Below the pieces are notes generated by a model. That model made no database searches. It worked only from the letters and a program-made list of their open reading frames with translations, and was not told the origin of the DNA. A stretch of 64,000 nt of DNA from Erysipelotrichaceae bacterium. GTDB lineage: Bacteria > Bacillota_I > Bacilli_A > Erysipelotrichales > Erysipelotrichaceae. Numbering within the stretch: the stretch's first letter is position 1; the number at the start of each line of letters is the position of its first letter. The translations under genes and the position numbers were made by a program. The DNA is taken from NCBI GenBank assembly GCA_017550145.1, contig JAFZQG010000004.1:186001-250000 (forward strand), in the 5' to 3' direction. Shown one piece after another: positions 16,964 through 25,900 of the stretch.

Positions 16964-17647
16964 ATGACGGATTTCTTTAAAGACATTATCAGCAGAATAT
17001 ACGCGACCTTCATTTATGAAGACCGTTATAAGTTTTTTCTGCAGGGCTTAGGCAATACGATCTTGCTGACGCTGGCGAGTTTTATTCTGGGAACGGTATT
17101 CGGTATCATTTTGTGTGCTATGCGCAGAAGTTCAAACAAAATAATAAACGGGATAGCTAAAGTTATAACGATGCTGTTTGTGGAAACACCGACGATGGTC
17201 TTACTTATGATTTTAGTCTATATCGTTTTTGGTTCCTCGATCATACCGGTACTGCCGGTTGTTGCATTGGGTCTTTCTTTAAAGGCCGGAGCTTATATGG
17301 CAGAGATCTTTTCAACAGCACTTTCAACAGTAGCGGAAGGCGAGATCGAAGCCGCCAGAACTTTGGGTATGAACGGCTGGAAAGCTTTCCGTTATATTAC
17401 ACTTCCTCAGACCATTCAAAGAGCTCTTCCTCTGTATATGAACGAGTTCATCGTAACCTTACAGGAAACATCGGTCGTCGGTTATCTGGCTGTTATTGAT
17501 CTGACCAGAGCTTCAACGATCGTTTCTTCAAGAACCATGGACAGTTTCTTTGGTATCATTGCCGTTACGATCATCTATTTCGGTATCGGTTTTCTGGCAA
17601 AGAAAGTCTTTAGATTATTCATGAAGAAAACGGAGGTGAGCGCATGA
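16964..17647 (+). CDS. Amino-acid ABC transporter permease (HisM/GlnP type)
   Basis: The 227-residue inner-membrane subunit has about five transmembrane helices and the EAA loop EAARTLGMNGWKAFRYITLPQ that contacts the ATPase. The opening FLQGLGNTILLTLASFILG is typical of polar amino-acid permeases. AAGGATC precedes the start. Its stop overlaps the ATPase start (ATGA), so translation is coupled. Forms an importer with the neighbouring lipoprotein and ATPase. Confidence 0.93.
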   Translation: MTDFFKDIISRIYATFIYEDRYKFFLQGLGNTILLTLASFILGTVFGIILCAMRRSSNKIINGIAKVITMLFVETPTMVLLMILVYIVFGSSIIPVLPVVALGLSLKAGAYMAEIFSTALSTVAEGEIEAARTLGMNGWKAFRYITLPQTIQRALPLYMNEFIVTLQETSVVGYLAVIDLTRASTIVSSRTMDSFFGIIAVTIIYFGIGFLAKKVFRLFMKKTEVSA

Positions 17648-18726
17648 TCAGTATCAGAAATCTCACCAAGGGTTTTGAAAACGGTCCGATCCTGGAGGAT
17701 GTTTCTTTAGAGATCAATAAGGGAGAAGCCTTAGTCATCATCGGCGGTTCGGGCTGCGGAAAGAGCACCTTGCTTCGCTGTATGAACAGACTGATCGTTC
17801 CGGAAAAAGGCGAGATCTATGTGGATGGAGAAAACATCCTTGATCCGAATATCGATATCGATAAGGTCCGCCGTAAGATGGGCATGGTCTATCAGCACTT
17901 CAATCTCTTCTCGCATCTCAATATCTTAGAAAATATCATCCTGGCTCCGATGAAGGTCAATGGTGTTTCAAGAGAAGAAGCAGAGGTTGAAGCCAAACAG
18001 CTTTTACACCGTGTCGGTCTTGACGGCAGGGAATACCATATGCCTTCCCAGCTTTCAGGTGGTCAGAAGCAGCGTGTGGCGATTGCCAGAACCCTGGCTA
18101 TGCATCCGGAGCTGATCCTTTTTGATGAACCTACCAGCGCTCTTGATCCGACTATGGTCGATGAAGTAGAAAAGGTCATAAGAGATCTGGTCGATGATGG
18201 TATGACCAGTGTTATCGTTACTCACGAAATGAGCTTTGCCCGCAAGATCGCAAACCGCGTCATCTTCTTAGCCAACAAACACATCTATGAAGAAGGAACA
18301 GTTGAAGAAGTCTTTGACTATCCGAAGAAACCTCTTACTCAGCAGTTCCTGTACCGTTCACGGATGTATGAAAAAGAACTTAATAAAAATGATCTCGATC
18401 TGTATTCTCTTTCCAGCGAGATGAAGAAGTTCCTGTTGAATTATCAGAATAACGATTCTCAGTTGAAATTGTTATCAGTTATTACAGACGAACTGCTATA
18501 TCCAATATTCGAACATATCAGTAATGCGACTATAAGACTGTTGTGTTCCGACAGTTCTCAGCGTCATATGATTCAGATCTATTCGAAAGACTTTGAATCG
18601 GATCCTTTACAGGAACCGTATATCGATGAACTGAATCTGCGCATCCTTGAACACTATTCACAATTCGTGTTCAGCAAACAGACCAAAAACGGCTGGAACA
18701 TCAGTATTCAGATGTTGTCGAATTAA
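17644..18726 (+). CDS. Amino-acid ABC transporter ATPase with C-terminal extension
   Basis: Residues 1-240 form a standard GlnQ-type ATPase: Walker A GGSGCGKSTLL, Q-loop, signature LSGGQKQRVAIARTL, Walker B LILFDEPTSALDP and the switch His. Polar amino-acid ATPases normally end at ~245 residues, but this one runs to 360. The extra ~115 residues contain DELLYPIFEHISNATIRLL and alternating strands that faintly recall a GHKL/anti-sigma-like ATPase fold, which is tentative. GGAGGTGAG precedes the start within the permease gene. The extension could be a regulatory domain. Confidence 0.92.
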   Translation: MISIRNLTKGFENGPILEDVSLEINKGEALVIIGGSGCGKSTLLRCMNRLIVPEKGEIYVDGENILDPNIDIDKVRRKMGMVYQHFNLFSHLNILENIILAPMKVNGVSREEAEVEAKQLLHRVGLDGREYHMPSQLSGGQKQRVAIARTLAMHPELILFDEPTSALDPTMVDEVEKVIRDLVDDGMTSVIVTHEMSFARKIANRVIFLANKHIYEEGTVEEVFDYPKKPLTQQFLYRSRMYEKELNKNDLDLYSLSSEMKKFLLNYQNNDSQLKLLSVITDELLYPIFEHISNATIRLLCSDSSQRHMIQIYSKDFESDPLQEPYIDELNLRILEHYSQFVFSKQTKNGWNISIQMLSN

Positions 18727-18735
18727 TTAAAAACA

Positions 18736-18767
18736 GCGCCTTCTGCAACAGCGGAAGGCGCCTTTTG
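18736..18767 (+). terminator. Terminator of the amino-acid ABC operon
   Basis: An 8-bp GC-rich stem (gcgccttc/gaaggcgc) followed by cttttg, nine bases after the ATPase stop. Confidence 0.85.
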
Positions 18768-19003
18768 TTAAGGGTTCAAAGGTTTTTCTATGCTGTTTCA
18801 GATCAGAAAACATTTATCCTGATTGGTTAATATTATTAATAGTTGTGTTGTGGCCATAAAAATAGAACAACCAGCTTTTAAATTTTTGATTAAATCCGGT
18901 ACCCGTTATCTTGAATTTTATATATATGGATATATAATTGGACTTAGAGACAAACAGCTTTACGCATATATAATCAAAGCATTTTCTAAGGGGCTAAATA
19001 TAT

Positions 19004-21199
19004 ATGAAACATTTATTCAAAAGCATTTTGAAGATCATGATGACAGTATTCATGATTATAACGCTTTTACCAGGGATGCATAAGACGATAGAAGCAGATG
19101 ATTGGTGGAGTTTGAATAACGGAACACTTACTATCAATTGCAATGGTGCGATGACGGATTACACATATTATGTTGGAAACACCAGCTATTCTGACTCTCC
19201 TTGGTATGAATATAAAGATAGCATTACAAGCATAGTGTTTGGTAATAACGTGACAGGTATTGGAACATATGCATTTATTGATTGTAGTAATCTTACTTCC
19301 GTTGCAATTCCTGCAACAGTAAATAGTATTGGAGAAAACGCCTTCCAAAACTGCGGTCTTACATCGTTAACAATAAACAACGGTGTTGAAACCATTGGAA
19401 AGATGGCGTTTGGTAAATGTGCCAGTTTAACTTCCGTTACAATTCCAGCCAGTGTAACAAGCATTGGAGATAGCGCTTTTGATTATACAGGCTTGACCAC
19501 AGTGACTTTTAATGGAAATACTCCTCCGACAACTATAGGTAATTATGCGTTCGGTCTTTCAACTAATTCGTTACAGATAAATGTCCCTGAAGGGAAGACA
19601 GCTGATTATAAACAGGCCTTGGGAGACTATTATAATGCAAATGTTGTTGTGCCTGTAACCGGAGTTTCCCTTAGTCCTAATACAACACAGACAATTGGAG
19701 TAGGTGCTAATGTATCTTTTACAGCATCTGTTTCTCCTAATGACGCTAATGACGGAACTGTTAAGTGGAGCGTTAGTAACAGCAATGTAAAACTTTATTC
19801 TGACTCAAGCTGTCAGGCAAAATATGAAATAGGTACAGGTGCTGTATCTGATCTTACTGTTTATGCAAAGGGTATAAGTATTGGAACCACGACCGTTACT
19901 GTTACAAGTAATGCTGATGATAGCAAGACCGCTTCATGCAATGTAACAGTAGGCCATACCGTAACCTTTGATCCAGCAAACGGCAGTTCAACATTTACTC
20001 AAATCGTTGCCAATAACGGATATGCAACCAAGCCAACAACGGAACCTATTAACGATCAATGGGATTTTTATGGCTGGTATCAAACGCCTGTTATTGTTGG
20101 TGGTGATCAATTTACATTTAATACAACTAAGATAACAAACAATATTACTTTGAAAGCAGTTTGGGAAAGCACCTTCTCTGTAGCGGCGAACGATATCAAC
20201 ATGGGCAAAGTAGGATGGGCGAAGAAAGGCACAAACCCTACAGCTACTACCAGTTCCGGAGGCTTAACAATTTTTGAAAACTATGAGTCTGGAGATTGGT
20301 ATGATGTCTATAGTTTTACAGCTGAGCCTTATGCAAATTATAGATTTGTAAAATGGATTGATGAAGATGGCGATGTTTCAACCGATCAGACAATCGAATA
20401 CAAATGCACTGCCAAAGGAAAACTTACAGCAGTTTTTGACAAAAAAATAACATTGGATCTTGCTGTAACCGAAGGAGGCGTCGTAACTGTTTCTGAATGT
20501 AAAAATACTGTATCAGAAGGCAACGTAATAAATAAAATAGGTGAAGTAATAGGCAAGGGCTACGGCAATTTTACTACGAAGGGAAACTCGTTTAAGCTGA
20601 ACGCAATTCCTAAAAAAGACTATCAATTTGTCGCTTTCTATAAAGGAAAAATGGTAGATGGCCAAGTTGAGAGGGATATAAATGAAGCAAATTACATTGA
20701 CGAAATGTCTGTAAACAATTCTTCAATTTATACTTGTTCTGAAGCCGTCTTTGAAAAATACTTCTATCCTACGGAAGGAAACAATCAGAAATGGACAAAA
20801 GGATCGGGTTTACCATTAAGCTTTACTTTTGAGTGTATAAATGATCAATTTCTGTTTGAAGGAATAAGAATGGATGATGGTAATATATACAATAACGAAG
20901 AACTTGATGATATTAGAAATACGTTAATTAATAAAAAGAATTATGATGTAGACGATAAAAAGAATAATGATGTCGACAATAAAAAGAGATCTGATATCGA
21001 TGAGAAGACTATTATTATAAATCTTAAGCCTGAATACCTGGAAAAGTTGTCTGCAGGCGAGCATACCCTTAATGTTGCAATAGTGATTCCTGAAGGTATT
21101 CCAATGATGGCTGATGCCAAGTTCACAATTATTGATAATTCTAGCGGCAGTTCTTCATCCCACATTGCATCAAGATTCCCTAATACCGGAGTTGAATAA
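19004..21199 (+). CDS. Secreted LRR/Big/InlB-B surface protein with terminal PxTG motif
   Basis: The 731-residue protein starts with a signal peptide (cleavage near IEA-DD, residue ~30). Residues ~70-195 are BspA-type leucine-rich repeats (SLTSVTIPASVTSIGDSAF pattern); ~215-305 a Big_2 Ig-like domain (GVSLSPNTTQTIGVG); ~310-380 an InlB B-repeat (VTFDPANG to NNITLKAVW); then further beta domains. A short acidic-basic repeat (DVDDKKNNDVDNKKR) lies near 640. The last residues are SRFPNTGVE with no hydrophobic anchor or basic tail after the PNTG. Such proteins usually act in adhesion. GGGG precedes the start. Monocistronic, with its own terminator. Confidence 0.85.
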   Translation: MKHLFKSILKIMMTVFMIITLLPGMHKTIEADDWWSLNNGTLTINCNGAMTDYTYYVGNTSYSDSPWYEYKDSITSIVFGNNVTGIGTYAFIDCSNLTSVAIPATVNSIGENAFQNCGLTSLTINNGVETIGKMAFGKCASLTSVTIPASVTSIGDSAFDYTGLTTVTFNGNTPPTTIGNYAFGLSTNSLQINVPEGKTADYKQALGDYYNANVVVPVTGVSLSPNTTQTIGVGANVSFTASVSPNDANDGTVKWSVSNSNVKLYSDSSCQAKYEIGTGAVSDLTVYAKGISIGTTTVTVTSNADDSKTASCNVTVGHTVTFDPANGSSTFTQIVANNGYATKPTTEPINDQWDFYGWYQTPVIVGGDQFTFNTTKITNNITLKAVWESTFSVAANDINMGKVGWAKKGTNPTATTSSGGLTIFENYESGDWYDVYSFTAEPYANYRFVKWIDEDGDVSTDQTIEYKCTAKGKLTAVFDKKITLDLAVTEGGVVTVSECKNTVSEGNVINKIGEVIGKGYGNFTTKGNSFKLNAIPKKDYQFVAFYKGKMVDGQVERDINEANYIDEMSVNNSSIYTCSEAVFEKYFYPTEGNNQKWTKGSGLPLSFTFECINDQFLFEGIRMDDGNIYNNEELDDIRNTLINKKNYDVDDKKNNDVDNKKRSDIDEKTIIINLKPEYLEKLSAGEHTLNVAIVIPEGIPMMADAKFTIIDNSSGSSSSHIASRFPNTGVE

Positions 21200-21204
21200 T
21201 CATT

Positions 21205-21239
21205 AAAAGGCCGTTATCAGTTATGAATAACGGCTTTTA
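21205..21239. terminator. Terminator between convergent surface protein and MFS genes
   Basis: A stem of aaaag/ctttt plus ccgttat/ataacgg with a nine-base loop is flanked by A and T runs and lies within the 49-base gap between the two stop codons. Confidence 0.85.
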
Positions 21240-21248
21240 ATTTGGAGT

Positions 21249-22418
21249 TTATTGATTGCTTTTGGTTAATACTTTCTTTTTGGCTAGTAATGCCAGGATA
21301 AATGCAATTATGTCAAACGCTATGGCAAGTATTATTGCCGGATTATATGAAGCAAAGAAGTCATAGATATAACCTATAGCTGCAATTGAAAAGGCATTAT
21401 TGATATTACCTGCCATAGACATGACTGAGTAGGCTTTCTTGTAGTTTTCCGTACCGAAAACCGTTCTTACATGGTAGGAGCTTAATACAGCGGCTACAGA
21501 GAAGATAGCTCCAAAAAGGAATGATCCTATCAGGGCAGATAATGTTGTTTCTGTAATAAGAAGCATTATCGCACCGGTAAGTGTGACTGCGCTCATAATA
21601 AACATCGCTTTAATCGATCCCAGTTTATCTGCCAGTATTCCCGCAACAAGCTTAAACACAATGTTTCCGATCATACATGATGAGACCAGTAATGATCCGA
21701 TCTGGTCCATGCTCTTGCTGGAGGCGATTCCCGGAAGATGCTGAGGAAGAGCAGGCAGATACATATAGAACACATACATTGCGACGATCATAAGAAAACC
21801 GGTGGAAAGATAATTGAACTTTGCTGATGAGGCATTAACGGTGGTTTTTTCCTGTTCGATTTTCATTTCCGCAAAGATGGCAGGAAGACACAGAAGAACG
21901 GTTATTCCGGCCATGACATAAAAGGCTATATGCCAGTCATAAGCATTTATTACTGAAGACAGTAACGGCGAAAAGACTGCTCCGGCCAGTCCGCTGAAGC
22001 TTAAGACAAAGCCGGTAATCGTTCCGGTGTTTTCTGTAAAGGAACAGTTGATTATCGTAGTTAATACAACAACAAAGAACGTTGAAAAAGAAGCACCCAG
22101 AAGTAATCCGCCGATATATAACATTATTAAACTTGTCGCATTGCTCATTAAGATGAGTGAGCACAGACACCCTATTACACCGCCGATATAGATTTTCTTA
22201 AAGTTCTTATTGGTGGCTCTGGTAGGAATAATGACGCTGAAGATGGCGTTCGCAAAGATCATGATGGTATAGAATACCGCAACATTTCCTCTTTTCTCGT
22301 TTAATGATTCGGCGATCGGTGTGAAAAAGACACCTGTAGAATTCGTATAGAGTCCGACTGAACAGGCAGCCATCAGACATAATGAGAAAATGAGAAGGAT
22401 ATTGTTTTGTTTCTTCAT
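21249..22418 (-). CDS. MFS transporter
   Basis: The 389-residue protein has twelve hydrophobic helices and the major-facilitator loop pattern between helices 2 and 3, with a GGLLLGASF-type segment. The substrate is not readable. The N-terminal half resembles prokaryotic single-drug or anion MFS members more than sugar transporters, but this is weak. It is a single gene, with its promoter facing a small unknown gene on the other strand. Confidence 0.85.
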   Translation of the reverse strand: MKKQNNILLIFSLCLMAACSVGLYTNSTGVFFTPIAESLNEKRGNVAVFYTIMIFANAIFSVIIPTRATNKNFKKIYIGGVIGCLCSLILMSNATSLIMLYIGGLLLGASFSTFFVVVLTTIINCSFTENTGTITGFVLSFSGLAGAVFSPLLSSVINAYDWHIAFYVMAGITVLLCLPAIFAEMKIEQEKTTVNASSAKFNYLSTGFLMIVAMYVFYMYLPALPQHLPGIASSKSMDQIGSLLVSSCMIGNIVFKLVAGILADKLGSIKAMFIMSAVTLTGAIMLLITETTLSALIGSFLFGAIFSVAAVLSSYHVRTVFGTENYKKAYSVMSMAGNINNAFSIAAIGYIYDFFASYNPAIILAIAFDIIAFILALLAKKKVLTKSNQ

Positions 22419-22466
22419 AATAAGTCAGTCATATTATACATGTATTCTGTTAATATAAAAATATAA

Positions 22467-22901
22467 ATGAGCTGGTGGAACAAGATGAAACATATTATCA
22501 AGACAAATGATTCAACTCCTGTTGATTCTTTTGAAATGCTGAATTTCAGAACTTCTGCAATGAGGTCAAGTGAAGAATATGAGATATTACTGAAGGATGA
22601 TAAGGCAGAAGTATCTTTTTATAACTACAGGATCGTTGATGGAGACTATAAACGAGTCCTGGAAAAACAGGTTATATGTGATAAAGAAAAAGTACTGAAG
22701 TTATTAAATGACTGTAAGATACTGGCCTGGGACGGTTTCAGAGGAGACCATCCTAAGGGAGTAAGTGATGGAACGATGTTTACTCTTAAGGCAGTTGTGA
22801 ATGATCAGAAAATATATGCGGATGGTTCGGAGAACTTCCCGAAATATTATCGGGAATTCAATAACGGATTAAGGGAATTGCTTGAAGCGGAAGGCCTTTA
22901 G
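22467..22901 (+). CDS. Small cytoplasmic protein of unknown function
   Basis: The product is up to 144 residues, predicted soluble, with a mixed alpha-beta look and a central conserved-style WDGFRGDHPKGVSDG segment. No signal or membrane segment is present. The ATG at 22467 has no clear ribosome site; an in-frame ATG at 22485 preceded by GGTGG is a possible alternative start. The stop codon lies inside the terminator stem at 22891. I do not recognise the family. Confidence 0.65.
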   Translation: MSWWNKMKHIIKTNDSTPVDSFEMLNFRTSAMRSSEEYEILLKDDKAEVSFYNYRIVDGDYKRVLEKQVICDKEKVLKLLNDCKILAWDGFRGDHPKGVSDGTMFTLKAVVNDQKIYADGSENFPKYYREFNNGLRELLEAEGL

Positions 22902-22918
22902 AAAAAGGCCTTTTATTT
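22891..22918 (+). terminator. Terminator overlapping the preceding stop codon
   Basis: A perfect 9-bp stem (aaggccttt/aaaggcctt) with an agaa loop and T-rich tail; the TAG stop of the upstream gene is inside the hairpin. Confidence 0.85.
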
Positions 22919-22990
22919 TGGGAAAATGATATACAGATAAGGTAAAATAATAAATATAAATATTATTAAATCATAATTGGTTAGGGAACT

Positions 22991-25900
22991 ATGAAACTGT
23001 ACAAGAAATATCTCAATCTCCTTCTGACTGTACTGCTGCTTGTATCGGGTACAGGCATTTTTAATGTTGCGTTTGCGGAAGATGATGAGCCACAAAGCGG
23101 CGTAACCTGGGAAATCATTGATAACGATGAAGAGTTTATTGATTCTTTACGTAATGTTGATGATGGAGGAGAAAGTCTCGTTTATGCGAAGAGAGGCAAT
23201 AAGCGTGTCTCCATTATTCTGGAAGGAAAGTCGGCTATGGAAACATATCCTGATCTTGATCCGGATGATGACAGGATACAGAGTTACAGAGATATTCTGA
23301 AGCAGAAGCAGGATAAGATAGCAGAACGTATTTCTGAAGAAATATTAGGCGGTGAACTTAATGTTGCGTGGAATCTGACGCTTGCCACAAACATGATCTC
23401 TGCCTATGTTCCTGACTGGGCGATTGAGAGTATAAAACAGCTGGATGGTGTAAAAGACGTCGTACTGGAGAACCAGTATGAAGTCGATGATTATGATGAA
23501 GATACAGCTGAGCCTAATATGTCCAATGCCACAAAGATGGTAAATGCTCCGCTTGTCTGGTCAAACGGTTATACCGGAGCGGGTTCGATTATAGCGGTTA
23601 TCGATACCGGACTTGATCTGAAGCATATATCTTTCAGCAGCGAAGGTTTTGATCATGCGATTCAAGAGGTCAGAGAAGGCGGTAAGGAAGTTGATTTATT
23701 AACGAAGCAGGAGATCTGTGATAACTGGACAAAAACGAATGCCTTTAAGAAATCAGAGACCACTTATGAACAAGCTTATGTAAACAGTAAGGTTCCTTTC
23801 GCATACAACTATGTCGACCACAGTTTTGATGTCAGTCATGAGAATGATGTTCAGAGTAATCACGGCAGCCATGTTGCCAGTACTGTAGCTGCCAACAGAT
23901 ATATTTATTTAGATGGCGAATACAAGAATGCTTTGGAATCTGTAATGGTACAGGGCGAGGCTCCTGATGCCCAGATTCTGGTAATGAAGGTATTCGGCAT
24001 AAACGGCGGAGCTTATGAAAGCGACTATTTTGCGGCTATTGAAGATGCCATGGTTCTCGGTGCGGATGCGGTGAATCTTTCGCTTGGATCAGCTTCTGCC
24101 GGTTTTTCTTATTCTGAGGAAGCAAATCTTCAGAAAATCATCGACAACGCAAGCAACACAAATGTAGTGTGGGCTATGGCCTCCGGAAACAGCGGTTACT
24201 GGGCAGAACACAGTTATCTGGGAATTCTTTATAAAGACGGGGTGAATTATTCCACACTAGGTTACCCGGCTTCGTATTCGAGCAGTTTGGCTGTTGCTTC
24301 GGTAGATAATGACGGTCTTACTCTTCCTATTTTGAAATTCAACGATCGGATTATCAATTACCAGGATGGTGACGGAAAATGTTATCCGTTATCGACTTTG
24401 AACGGTGAATATGAGTTTGTTTATATCGACAACTATGGTAATGAAGAGGATTATGCGAAAGTAAAAGATGTTCTTGAGGGAAAGATCGCGATCTGTAACC
24501 GCGGTGATAATACTTTTGCGGAAAAAGCAACTAACGCCATAGACAATGGAGCTGTCGCTACGATCATCGTCAACAGAGTACAGGGTCTGATGTTTATGGG
24601 TCTTTCTGAATACAAATATACTCAACCGGTAGCTATGATATCTTTGAATGACGGTAAATATATCAAGGAACACAGCACTTTCAACGGTTCTTACTATACA
24701 GGAAAGATCAGGATCAGTTCAACTGACATGATAAGTGAATACTATGGTTCTAATTACTATACGATGTCTGATTTCTCCAGTTATGGTGTTCCTGGTGATT
24801 TGACACTGAAGCCGGAAATAACGGCACCGGGCGGAAATATCTATGGAGCTTACGGAACAAGTCAGGGTGAATTGAACAGCGGTATAGATAGATACGGGAG
24901 CATGTCCGGTACTTCCATGGCAACTCCGCAGGTTGCGGGTATTGTCGCACTGATGAGTCAGTACATCAGAGAGAACAATCTTAATGATGCAGCGACAAAA
25001 CTCAATATAACTCGCCGAGCGCTGATTCAGAGTTTACTGATGTCGACAGCCAAACCGCTGATCGAAGAAAGTACAAAATCATATTTCAGTGTTTTCCGCC
25101 AGGGTGCGGGACTTGTGGATGTTAATGCGGCAACCGGATCAAACACTGTTATCCTGATGGATAACGTCAAGACCAACGGTGAAATAACAAGAGACATCTC
25201 GGAGTATGCAAGAGACGGCAAGGTCAAAGCCGAGCTTGGTGATGATCCTGGCAGGACCGGCAAGTATTCGGTTTCCTTTACCATAAACAATATTACCAAC
25301 GAAGATCTTTACTATGATCTCGACGCTTCTTTCTTTACGCAGGGTATTATTGAAGGCTGGTTTTTAGACAACTCAACAGTTGCTTTGCATCCGCAATATA
25401 AGTGGACAGTAGACGGTGTACCATATTCAATTAATAAAAAACTGGATATGAACAATGACAACCTCCTCAACGATCAGGATGCCCAAGTCATTCTTGATTA
25501 TGTCGTAGGTAATATCAGTGAATTTCCGGGCATGGAAAATGCAGATCTCGATGGTGACGGAAAGATAACATCTCATGACGCTCAAGTTTTACTTACCCGC
25601 AGCAATGAAGGAGCGGTCCTTGTTCCGGCTGATGGCAGTGTAAGTGTCACTCTGGATATCGATCTGGGTGATGAGATAAAGAACTATGATTTTAATGGTG
25701 CCTATGTTGAAGGGTATATTTTTGCCAAGGAAAGAGACAGTGAAGAAGGTGTAATCGGTGTCACCCATTCCATTCCGGTTTTAGGATACTATGGCGGCTG
25801 GGATGAATCATCGATGGTCGATTACGGTTCCTATATCGAAGATTCATATGATATTCCACACAATATCCCATATCTGTATGAAATAGACAATCCGAGACAG

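Noticed and set aside
18823..19083. 86-codon open frame before the LRR protein
   Set aside because: It overlaps the start and signal peptide of the surface protein in another frame and has no ribosome site.
22467..22901. Immunity or toxin role for the small protein near the MFS gene
   Set aside because: No motif or conserved context supports it.
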